In this document: positions 11,473-22,000 of the stretch, in pieces
Numbering within the stretch: position 1 is the first letter of the stretch
Layout: every line of letters starts with the position of its first letter
DNA from: Spirogloea muscicola
Taxonomy: Eukaryota; Streptophyta; Zygnematophyceae; Spirogloeales; Spirogloeaceae
Direction of reading: 5' to 3'
NCBI GenBank assembly: GCA_009602725.1
Contig: WELB01000005.1
Location: forward strand, 1,324,687 to 1,366,824
Length of the DNA: 42,138 nt
Translations under genes and position numbers: made by a program
The notes under the pieces: generated by a model
What the model saw: the letters and a program-made list of their open reading frames with translations, nothing else
What the model was told of the DNA's origin: nothing
The model's database searches: none

Positions 11473-12073
11473 CACCATCACTCCAGGTCGGATCACTAAG
11501 GCTTGCTCCAGGTCATCTAGCTGATATGTATACAGCAACTCCTGCAAGACGGCTGTGTAGCATCTCTGAGGTCCCCACCCCACGGCATGCTCCATGTCCC
11601 TTTGTCAGGTGTTATGAAGCTTCGTCGAGCAGAGGGCTTGGCTGCTTCCAGGAAGCCCCAGCTTAACGTGTGCGCAGTCCATGAAGTGATAAAGTAGCGA
11701 ATGCCCTTGGCGACGATAACCCAAGAACTGCTGCTTCATGATGTCCACTTTTGACTTGGCACACGGGTCTTGTATGTCCTATATGATTTCCATTTCCATA
11801 CACTCTAAACTACACCCGCTCACATCTTTTGCTAGCATCACCGGAAATTATACAGACTGTAACACTTGACATGCATGGGACAGATCAATAGGATGGAGGC
11901 CGGAGCATTCAAGACCGCAGACCTGTGTATTCACAACTCCTTTTAGGCAAGTCTGCATGCATTCACTATCACTCGTGCGATAGTTGAGTGTGCATGACTG
12001 AGACAAGTGTTTTGGAACTTGGTCAGATGGTTTGCTGACGAGGCAAGAATAGCTTGGAATACAGTAGGAGCTG
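11473..12073. other. Intergenic, no gene recognised
   Basis: Stretch between the repeat block and the stop codon of the proteasome gene. It should include that gene's 3' UTR. No open frame here resembles a known protein and no further repeat copy is evident. Confidence 0.5.
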
Positions 12074-13625
12074 TCATTGCTCTGATGCAGACGGCCCTTT
12101 CTTGGCAGCCTCAGCTGCTGCCTTCTCTTCCTCAATGCCCAACACCATGGCCTCCACTTCCTCCTCGGTCAAGATCTTTAGGCCCTGCTCCTTGGTCATC
12201 ACCGCAACTTCAATTGTCTTCCCGCCACTTTCCACAACCTGATGCACACATGACCAAGTGTGTGTCAAGCTAGTCAAATTGGGACTAAAACAAAGGAGCA
12301 AGAGTGAAGACAGTAAGCACACAGCTGTTGGGGACTACAATAATCAACACCTGGGCCAACAGAGAGGTCATGGATAGCCTGCATAGCAGTCAAGGGCTAC
12401 ATCCATGGAAAAATCTGTGCAACTAATATTGACCAGAATTTGTGGACATATGCAATCCGCCAACAACGTGAAAGGCAATTATACCTCAAGAAGAGCTCGC
12501 ACTGCAAGCTTGATGGTCTCCTCCCCAGATGTTTCAGTATAGTTCTTCTCAAGATACTCCCTGACTGTCTTGGAGTTGCGGCCTGTGGCATTTGCCTTCC
12601 AGGCTGAGAAAGTGCCAGATGGGTCAGTCTGGTAGAGCGCAGGCGTATGTGTGTGTGGGTCGAAACCGACGATGAGCGTTGATATGCCAAACGGGCGAAC
12701 ACCACCACTCTGAAGAAAGCAGAAGTGGACATTTGAGATATGTCGGAAGGCACTCATCACTGTAAGTAACAGTCCTTTGCATAACAACATAGTTGGAAGC
12801 AAAAAAGACACTTCATTCAAATAGAAATGAGTATTTCACCTGGGTATATTTTTGCTGAACACCAGCTATATATCGTGTGATGTACTCCACTGTGACAGGA
12901 TCCTCGACTGTCAGCCTGTGGCTCTGGCACTCAATGCGAGCACGATTGACTAGCACTCGTGCATCGGCTGTCAGCCCAGCAAATGCTAGGCACACGTGCT
13001 CGTCAAGCTTGTGAATTTTGCGCACAGTCCTGCAGGCCGTGTCATGAATGTAAGAGTCAAGGGGGCCGTTCACAAACAAAAGTAGCGAGAGTGTACTCGC
13101 TCCATTTCTTTGTGCCGGCCAGCACAAATTTCATAGGCTGCTTCTTCACACCAAGCCCACAAGCCAACCTAGGAATGCTCCAGATTGCAACTGGCAGGGG
13201 CTGAGATAGGACCACGCTTGTCTCGTAAAGGGAGATCCTGACACGCTGCCCGTCATGTGTGCCTTTCTAACGACCTGCGAAGTGCCTAGCTGACCTGGAG
13301 TCTTGCAGCTTCACAGTGGACTTCTTTTCCACGCCAAGGACGATGTTGTCCACGCCCCTGACTCCGACGGCGGTCGTGCCCTTGCGCACCGCTTCCAATG
13401 CATACTCCACCTGTGATACAGACCCCTTTCTATGAAAACCGAGGTTCTGGAAGCTGGCTACGCGGACAACCGCAAACCCAACTGCAGGTTCGCGAAAGCT
13501 CGACCTGAAGTTAAGCGTTCGCCTGCAAGGGGTCTTCGACGGCAAGGGTGGCATGAAAGCGCACGCACTTGAAAGAGGTGGCCGTCAGGGGAGAAGACGG
13601 TGATGGCGCGGTCATAGCGAGCCAT
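12074..13625 (-). CDS. PSMA7: 20S proteasome subunit alpha type-7 (alpha4)
   Basis: Alpha-ring subunit of the 20S proteasome; structural, not proteolytic. Five exons (reverse strand): 13569-13625, 13295-13410, 12840-13029, 12485-12709, 12074-12238. They join in frame to 250 residues, close to the 248 of human PSMA7. The N-terminus holds the alpha-subunit signature ([18 protein letters not shown]), followed by [19 protein letters not shown] and VLGVEKKS. Exon 3 has [20 protein letters not shown] and [19 protein letters not shown], exon 4 [13 protein letters not shown] and LYQTDPSG, and exon 5 ends in a charged tail ([19 protein letters not shown]). The ATG at 13625 is the natural start. Upstream is a divergent promoter region shared with the SERINC gene, with a telo-box. 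The gene looks intact. Confidence 0.96.
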
Positions 13626-13937
13626 GCCGAAGCGCCGTTCGGCACTGATGGGGCTGCCGTCACGGGATCATGGGCAGGAGGCGACAACGGCGGCGGCGGC
13701 GGCGGCCGCCAGTACGAAGCCGAGAGCCCGGCGGGCCCTCGCAAGGGTCGGTCACGGAGGCTGCTGGGCACTTGATTGGGCTCCCACAAAGCAAAACGGC
13801 GGCACCGTCAGCCTTCTAAGGGCCACCAGAACCTGCTGCAGCAAAGCTGGGCTTGTCTATAAGGAGCTCGGCTTCCACGGCGGCGGTGGCAGCGGCGGCG
13901 GCGGCTACTGGCGTGGACGGAAATGGCACTGCGACGT

Positions 13938-13981
13938 GGGGTTTAGGGTTTAGGGGATGGAGGGGTGGGGGGGTTTTGGGG
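13938..13981 (+). promoter_or_regulatory. Telo-box (TTTAGGG x2) followed by G-rich tract
   Basis: GGGTTTAGGGTTTAGGGG is followed directly by more G-runs (GGAGGGG, GGGGGGG, TTTTGGGG). Read on the PSMA7 strand this gives AAACCCTAAACCC, the telo-box type found in promoters of many translation and housekeeping genes in plants. The G-runs could form a quadruplex. It sits about 310 bases upstream of the PSMA7 ATG. Confidence 0.65.
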
Positions 13982-14383
13982 CGTCCCTTGGAGGTCTGCT
14001 AACTGGGGGTGTCTGCGTTATCGCAGCACCACCGTGAGTGGAAGACCCCGTTACCTCATTTCATGGTGTTGGGGAGGACTGGCGCCGTCGGATAAGACTA
14101 TGGCGGTAACCGGGCTGCAACTCATGGTACGGACGGCCACGATGAGCCACCTTCCCGGACCCGGCCCGGGCCGGCGGGCGGGTGGAAGCTGCCGCAACGG
14201 TCGGGTCGGCGATGAGGGGGGCGCTTCGCCGACCACGGCACATCAAAAGGGAGCCCGATTTTACAGGACTGATGTGACAGTGGAGAGGGTGGAGGCCAGC
14301 CCCCTCGCCTGGAGGAGGGAGGGCGGAGGAGAGGGGAGCCCGCGCCCGGTCCGGATGCGAAGACCAGGCCTCACAAGTCTGGC

Positions 14384-14426
<43 letters not shown>

Positions 14427-14427
14427 N
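14384..14427. repeat. CCG triplet tract with an N, 5' of SERINC
   Basis: Uninterrupted CCG/GCC repeat of about 14 units ending at an unresolved base (14427), then more GCC units. It lies about 70 bases upstream of the SERINC ATG at 14499, so it is probably in the 5' UTR. The N suggests the true length is unknown. Confidence 0.9.
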
Positions 14428-14498
14428 CGTTGCCGCCGCCGCCGTTTCCGGCATCAATTTTAGTCTTAAGAGGCGCGGACGTTGTCTATATCGAGCGA

Positions 14499-17400
14499 AT
14501 GCCGCTCTGCGCGGGCTGCGCCGCCGCCTGCACAGAGAGCGCGGTGGCCGGCTGCCTCTGCGCCGTATGCAGCTTCGGCGGCTCCCACCGCCGCGTCTCC
14601 AAATGGATATACGCCTCCATCTTCGTCGTCACCTCGGTCGCCGCCTGGCTCATCCGGGACTACAGCCAACCTGCGCTCAAGTCTCTGTCAGGTATACTCA
14701 TTGCAGCCTCCTCCCACCTTGCAGCCTCCTTCCACAAGGCTTGCTTTTCATGCTGGGAGCAACTCATTCCTGAATTGCCCTGGATCGTTGCAGCCGTGAT
14801 ATCCTGGATAATTGATTTAGGATGGCAACTGGATGGGTTTATGGGTCAGGGTTGAGCACCCAAACCATGTCAAGCATAAAGTGCCTGCTCATCACGCCAA
14901 TTGCATTGCTGGAGGAGTATTTGTGAGGTCTCTGGCTGATGAAATGCATAACGTCCAAAATGTAGCTAAATCAGGCATCCGAGTGATGACATTCACCTTT
15001 GGCCATCTTGTCTGTGTAGTGCTGAGGGGCTGCCAGGCTGGCCACGATTGTCTGGGAGCTGAAGGAGTCCTTCGGATCAGCTTGGGACTATTTGTATCCC
15101 ACTGCAATGCACACAACGCTATAATCTCACGTGTGTGAACAAGTGAATTGGCACTTGAGTTCCATTCTAGTATTCGTGAAAGAATAGAAGAACAGTCCAG
15201 GATGGGGCCTTGTTATGGCCATTGCCTTTTCAAAGCGCATGGACAAGACCCCATGACCTTGACCATTCCAAAAGGTCTTCTTTGCGGTCATGTGTGCCTC
15301 AACTCTGGGAACAAAGAAGACAGATGATTGTCGTGACTGGTGGCATACTGGTTGGTGGCCCTTCAAGCTTATCAGCTGGTTCCTTCTGGAGTTTCTACCA
15401 TTCTTCATCCCGTCAGGATTCTTTCAAGCCTACGGTACGTATACACCACCATACCTAAGCATGGAGTTCCTCCGCTACGTGCAGAATGAATTGACCAATA
15501 CATTGCCTACCAAAGGCAGGTGATTTTCAGTGTGGATTCTAGGCTCTAGAAGCACAGTAAGGCTAGTCGAACACTCTTAAAGAGCACCTGCTTACTTGCT
15601 TCCTATGTGTGGTGCAGGGGAGCTTGCACGTATTGGAGCAGGGTACATATCAAACAACTTTAACCCCCAAATTATTGCATAATCCCTTGTATTCGGTACT
15701 ATTAGGATCCCAGCTGCAGTGCCACGACCACTTATGCATCCTACTTCTGGATTATGTCATCCTTGTCCCATGCGGCATTATCAAGCCTCTATGGTGGCTT
15801 GAAGTATTCAAAGGACTGGGTTGACCTTGTAGTGGTGTTACATCTCTATGTGTTGAGCAGATAAGGTTGTCCCAAAGTAGAGAGTACCCTTGAACAACTG
15901 CCCCTGTTGTAGTCAAGTGACAGTGATCCTCCTGTCTTTCTTGCCAGGATCTTTCTGATCATTCAGCTCGTGAGCCTCCTTAGCTTCATCTACGCATGGA
16001 ACGAGTCTTGGCTCTCCTCTGAGAATGAGAGAAAGTGGTGAGGAGTCCTCTGCTTAGGCAGCAAATCTTGGACTTAGTCTTGCAGTATCATCCTCACAAC
16101 CTCTTAGAGCTACAAATATCTGCAACTGCAAACAAGCAGACTCTGCAAGCAGACAACTTGAAGATGCATATCTCTCTCTGGCTAATCACCTTGTCGTTTG
16201 GTTGTGGCCAGCAAAATACCTGTGATTGTAGTGGCAGCGCTGTGCTACCTGCTCAGCTTCATTGGGATCATTCTAATGTATGTCTACTTCGCCCCTAGAG
16301 CTGGTTGCGGCCTTAACATTTTCTTCATAACTTGGACCTTGATTCTCATCATAACGTACACAGCAATTTCACTGCACCCAAAGGTAGGCAATCTGCTATG
16401 ACTGTGAGCACAAGGTCAGTTATGATTGTTACATGGTTCAGATGCAACATAGGCATATTTGCTTCAACATGCCTTTGACTTAATTCTTGTCGTTACTATT
16501 ACGCTTTCGAGTGATTGTCAAGTCAGTGCCAATGACCTTTGCAGGTCAATGCAGGATTGTTGACTTCTGGTGTTATGTCTACATACATAGTGTTTCTCTG
16601 CTACTCAGCTATCATGAGGTCAGCCTGGCATCCTGCTGAAGTCTATGTACGTGGTACAGGCCTGCAGCCTGCTGATCTCGTCATGGTCTGGTCATTTGGG
16701 ATAGCTTGCTCACTTACTTTCCGCCCTTGAGATTATATGCATGTGAGCTTTCCACTATGGAGCTTATCCCGTCTCTCATTTCTGCTGTTGCTGATCTGAC
16801 GATGTACAGCGAGCCTCGCTTGTATACGTGCAATACACGGCACAGACAGACAGGGCGGGGGGACTGGAGCACAATCATAGTAAGACCTTGACCCCGTGAA
16901 TTTGCATTCAACAACTGAAATGCATTGAGAGTTTGCTTCGCTGATGGAAAATATGACTTAGCAAAGAAGTAGGGTACATTTGTGGGATGGGAGTCACTAT
17001 TTCATCCGCGATCGAGTAAAACTGACAGATTGCTTGCCTTGTTGGTCTCAAATCGACAGAGCTTTGTGCTGGCAATATTTGCAATCATACTGGCCACATT
17101 TACCACTGGAATCGATTCCCAGTCATTCTCTGTAAGTTCTGAATCAGACGTGCAGTGCAGTACTAGTGGTCAACGTCATGCTCTGGCAAGTAGATGCATG
17201 CTGGGTAGGTGTTATGATGCTACTCCGGCAACCAGTGTTGCATGCTATGGTGCAACATCTACTTTGGGTGGGTAATGTCATGGCTCAATACCTAAGCTTG
17301 ATTGCTAAGTTGTGGACAAAGTCGCCAGAGGGCTGGCTTGTTGCTGATGCTAAGGTGGAGCTCTACGAGCTTCCTCATGTAATGAAAGGTCTTTGCAGCC

Positions 17401-18085
17401 GTACTGGTGTGCAAATAATTACAGAAGTCTCTTGGTTGTGCAGCTGACAAAAATTGACACCACGCCTGGAGATGGTGATGTGCCCTATGGTTACGGTTTC
17501 TTCCACTTCGTCTTTGCGATGGGTAGTATGTACATGGCCATGCTCTTTCTTGGGTGGAACCTCCACCAAACTCAGGCCAAGTGAGGCAGCATGCTGTGAA
17601 ACCCCCCAAATGTGCTATATCCTCAGTGTTGCAGCATGCATAGGTGGTATACATATTGAAGTTGCGCCAGATGGGGCTTAGGCATGGCAGCACTGTGATT
17701 CCATAGGAAGATGTGGAGAATAGACTCTTGAGGATCATGGGACACCTGTTTTGATTGAAGTTGTTGGAGGTTATTAGACGATTGCCATTTGCTGCACACT
17801 GAGCACTTTCACATTCCGCGCAGGTGGTCGGTGGACACGGGCTGGGTAAGCGTGTGGGTCAAGATTGTAAATGAATGGCTGGCCGCCTTGCTCTACAGTA
17901 AGCACTCTTTCCACTTAAGATCCACTTACATGTCTAGGTCGCCAGCTGCTATGCCTTCTGAAGGTGAAGGGTCCACACAGACAGCAGCAAGCTCCTTCTT
18001 GACACGTTCTGTAATCACCCACTCTTATCTTGCAGTTTGGACCATGGTAGCGCCCCTGGTTTTCAAGGACAGGGACTTCGGTTGA
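14499..18085 (+). CDS. Serine incorporator / TMS1-family membrane protein
   Basis: SERINC/TMS1-family multi-pass membrane protein; relatives act in lipid scrambling or serine-derived lipid handling. Twelve exons: 14499-14691, 15020-15093, 15275-15434, 15618-15642, 15948-16037, 16212-16383, 16545-16618, 16810-16879, 17060-17131, 17444-17580, 17824-17897, 18036-18085. They join to 396 residues, all introns GT-AG. Motifs in order: Cys-rich start (MPLCAGCAAACTESAVAG), GAEGVLRISLGLF, DWWHTGWWPFKLI, FIPSGFF, CGLNIFFI, SAIMSEPRLYTCN, DVPYGYGFFHFVFAMGSMYM, W-S-V-D-T-G-W, and VKIVNEWLAALLY. About ten hydrophobic segments are visible. One exon is only 25 bases. The exon 6 acceptor at 16211 is chosen by phase and could shift by a few residues. 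A TGTAA at 18156-18160, about 70 bases past the stop, is a possible algal polyadenylation signal. Confidence 0.93.
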
Positions 18086-19077
18086 GGGGCTATCTCAATC
18101 TCAATAGTTGCCTGTGGTGCAGCTGCACAAGCTTACACAGCCATTTGCACAAAGGTGTAAAATATTTCTCTTTAGCAAAACCTTCTTTCGTTCTTTCATT
18201 CTTTCATTGTTACTTTCTTTCATTCTTTCATTCGCCTATGCGGCTGATGCACATGCACTCGAATACAGGAGACGATTGATTTGTTCGGTGAGCTCTGAAT
18301 CAACCAAAGCAAGGTTGTTCTAATGCAGGCGAGCCCAGACACCCAGATTCACTGGGAATGCAAGTTCGCTCGGTGTGAAGGCAGAAAATTTTGAGATGTA
18401 TTTACATTTTACCATTTCCAGCTGCCAGCTTATTGGCAATGACAATTCATTCATTACCTCAACGAATCGTTTTTTGGTCTTCAACTCTGCCGAGTTGCAC
18501 ATGCTGTTAGAAATGTTAGAAATGTTAGAGATGCTCAATGAAAGTCGGTTGCAAGGGAAAGAGCTGGTCTAAGCATCTGCTTGAAGGCGGCAACTAACAG
18601 TGGCACCAACATTGTGCCAGAAAAGTGCAGTGGTGCAAGGCCCACGGCTTGACTGTGTCTTCTTTGTAGCCGCTGGATATCGCTAAGGAGTCAAAGAGGA
18701 AGGTACATTATCTGTCAGTAAGCCAGCAGGCTGACTGGGGGCTTGGAAAACCTGCACTCTATGCTGGGGTGTTGTTGGCTGCCATCTCGGTGTTTAACGA
18801 CGTATGATAAGCAGCCTGCAGGACAACACCACCAAGGGCAACCTGTAAGCAAGTGCTGTTCACAGAGCTCGCTGTACCTTCTCACCAAGGGCTTTGCCAT
18901 CTGTGATTTGCATGTTCACGCCTCCAATGAGATCAGATTAGCGGCTCTGCGTGACCGACACGCCAAAGAAATTAGGAGCGCATATGGAGCTGTCTGTTTA
19001 TGAGAGACGTGATTTTGGTACCTGCCGCTGCAATCTGCAGCGGCAGGCACCATGGCATGTCAGCAGACAATCAGGGC
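18086..19077. other. Convergent intergenic region SERINC / PUS7
   Basis: No coding sequence recognised. It contains a degenerate TTCTTTCA-type pyrimidine-rich repeat at about 18183-18233, a small GTTAGAAAT triplicate at about 18505-18530, and a strong hairpin at 19017-19051. It is expected to hold the 3' UTRs of both neighbours. Confidence 0.55.
19017..19051 (-). promoter_or_regulatory. Strong GC hairpin just past the PUS7 stop
   Basis: CCTGCCGCTGCA (19021-19032), a 3-base loop ATC, then the exact complement TGCAGCGGCAGG (19036-19047). After one mismatch three more pairs extend the stem. It begins about 30 bases downstream of the PUS7 stop codon (19078-19080), so it should sit in that gene's 3' UTR. 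Confidence 0.75.
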
Positions 19078-22000
19078 CTAGCCGTAGGTTCGAGCTCTCA
19101 CAGAAGTGGAGGTCTTGAGGAGCTCGCGGATGGCCATCGTGGCGTAGCATGCTGGCGGCAGCGTGAAAGACAGCTGCACTGCAGTCCCTGCATTTGCTCC
19201 TCCAGCAGCTGCCTCCGATGCCAGCGGCGCTGCCAACTCAGCTGGCCGCTCAGGAGAGTCGAAGACGTCCGCTGCTCCTGGCTGGCCTGCGCGTCCAGCA
19301 TCAAGCTCGGCTGCGCCGGCCTCTCTGTGCTCATCTTGTGCCGTCTCTGGGCCATTGTCCTGCCGGAGGCCAAGGCCCGGCGGAATTGGTGTATGCTCTG
19401 GCGCAGCGGGTGACGGGAGACCATTGGCGTTGCTGGCGAGCCTGGCGAGGTCACTCTGCGCTAGCGGCTCCAGGACGCTGGTGTATTTCATAAGCTTCCT
19501 GCACGACACAATGAGGAACACCAAAAGGTCGAGAGAGAGGGTTTAAAACACCAAATACACATGTAGCCAATCCCTGACCAGAGGTGGGCAAGAAGTTGGC
19601 AGCATCCGCCTGACATGTCATGCAAATGCTGGACGTTGAGGCCTCTTTAGCTCACACACCAATGGCTGCTTCTCACCAAAACAGGGTCAGAAACCACTCA
19701 CCATTCAAGGTCTGGCAGCATCTGCAGCACTCGGCGGTAGTCTCCCTTCAGGTGCTGGACCGAGTAATCTCTGCACATCAAAAATGTTGGACAGATTTGC
19801 AGTCAGATGGCCAACTTTAATTGCTTTCTACCTCCAGTTTGTGAATCCGAAGTACTTGTACAGGCCTTATGACCCTCAGCCTCGACTCCAAGCCCAACAG
19901 AGCCGTCCATACAGGGGCTTGCATGAAACCTTCGCGGACATGCACTTGCGACTTCTTAAGAGGGCATCTCACACATCATATGTCTGCTAAGTAGGCAATT
20001 GAGAGGACACATCTCAGGAAGGTTGGTGCTTGGCGAACTTGCACCACATTCTCGTCAGGCATTACCCTGACCCATGAAAGCCTGACGGCGCCTGGCTCAC
20101 TCGACCTTGGACTCTGGTGAGACACTGGTGGCATCTATCTACAAAAGGCTACTAACGGAGAGACTCCATCTCAAGGTCTTGAATCTTGAACCAAAAGTGG
20201 GCCAACAGCAGAGTGCATGGTGAGCGACGTACCGGACATTGTGAGGCGAGTCGGTCAAGCTTACGCCATCCTGATTGCAACAAGTACATACTTGTCATGA
20301 AGGTTAAATTAGAGAGCTATACTGGCCACCTTACATGTATGTAGACATGGACCTGAAGGATACAAACCAAATTAAATAAGAGATTGTTGAGGTGTAGTTG
20401 GTCACCTTGGCTGCGAGACTCCGGTAGACATCTGCAACATCGTTTGCAGGGAGTACAGTAGCTGCGCTGCCAGATTCAAGCACTAGAAAAATCAATAAGC
20501 ATCAACATGGATTATCAAGTGCCTCTCTCAATTACCCCTCCTTCAATGCACTCCTCATGCACCAAAAGAGGGGCCACAATACCATAACGGTCCAGCTATC
20601 AGCCCGCAAATGCATATAAGCACTCTATCTTGCCACCATGTTAGGCAATGCGACCATGTTGGGCAACATCACATAGGAGAGCAGAATCCAGCAGAAGCTG
20701 TTATGGATACACAACATAGACACCGCTCTCACATGCATCCATATTTCGTGATTTGCTCGACCTGAAGAGAATTGGATTTCGATCTTACCCTGGCAGTGGC
20801 AGTACTATATCGCTGGCAGCAAATTTTCCAGAAGCAGCCTGCTCTAGTGATACAACCTGCAAATACTCCACCCCGCCCAAGCTGCCATGTCAGAGTAGGA
20901 CCCACATTGGTTTAAGGTTTAAGAGTGAACTTCCGGCTCTCTGCTTCAGTCAACAGGCAATCTCGTAGGGCCCAGATGACCGAGCTATGGAGCTCAACGC
21001 TTGCCTGGATCTTAGGAACAGTGTCCTCCTTCCATGATTTGCTCTGCGCAGAACTCATTGTCTGCTATCAAAAAATTATCCAGCTCATCAAGCTTGTGAG
21101 ACATCCTCCATGTACAGGGGAGCATAACATACACAGCCTACGTGCTCTAAATTGCTAGCGCGCCGACGCTTAAGTGTGGTGTCAATCAAAGCCTCCTCTC
21201 TCAGTCTGGCAAGCAGAGGGGAGCGCTTGACACCTTCTGACCACCTCCTGTGGCAGCCTCCTCTTCTGCATCTGCATCGTCCGCCACGTAACCTGCTAAG
21301 ACAGAGCTCCATAAGATTCTGCTTAAGAAACCATGGAAGCTTTACCATCCCTCCATCACGACTTGGGATTGTAATACCAAAATCCCCAGCCTGTACCACT
21401 TGCCCTATGGGCCCATCAGCCCTTTCTGACTGCAGTCTGCAAGTACTGACAGCTGTCCTAAGATGGTTGAAGCTGATGATGCAGAGAGTGTCTTGCACTC
21501 ATCAAGCCAAAAAGGGAGAAGAAGCACTGACCTTCTGCATCACCCAATCCTTGGTTTAGAGAAAATTGGACCTCAACAAGGTCAGCAATGCCAGCTGAGT
21601 CACCTTGAACGAGCACCAGATCTCCTTCTACTACGGAATTGCAGCCTGAGAGCAAGTAAGGGTGCTTACTTACTGTGCCCGAAAGGAAAAAGTGTGTACA
21701 GCCAAGATAGACCACATTAACGTCTGCATGCTAGTGCCAAAGCAATTGCCTAATTACTTACATCCACGCTTTTGATGACACTGCCGGAGTTCCACACACA
21801 CAGGTTGCTGATTACTGACATAACTTGCTCACAGTATTTACAGACTTGAATGAAGTGCTTAAAGAGGTATTAAATCTATTCAAGCTCCGAGCAGCCATTC
21901 CTCACCATATTTCTGTATCCTGTGTGATGCTGCGTGATTCCAAAGATAGCTCTGATAGCTATGCACATACCTGGACACACAACCGCCACACCACCAGCCT

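Larger units (their letters stand above)
13626..14498. promoter_or_regulatory. Divergent intergenic promoter region, PSMA7 / SERINC
   Basis: 873 bases between the two divergent start codons. It is GC-rich and holds three GGC/GCC tracts (13688-13710, 13878-13906, 14384-14427), two telomere-like units and a G-rich run (13938-13981). No convincing protein is encoded. It probably contains both promoters and 5' UTRs; exact transcription starts cannot be placed from sequence. Confidence 0.65.

Noticed and set aside
18156-18160. TGTAA as a general polyadenylation signal for all genes here
   Set aside because: A well-placed copy was found only after SERINC; I did not see it close to the other stop codons I checked.
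21300-21452. Alternative PUS7 exon reading through the frame containing VQAGDFGITIP
   Set aside because: It can be spliced in phase but matches no family block; the exon at 21234-21292 fits phase and the acidic linker expected there.
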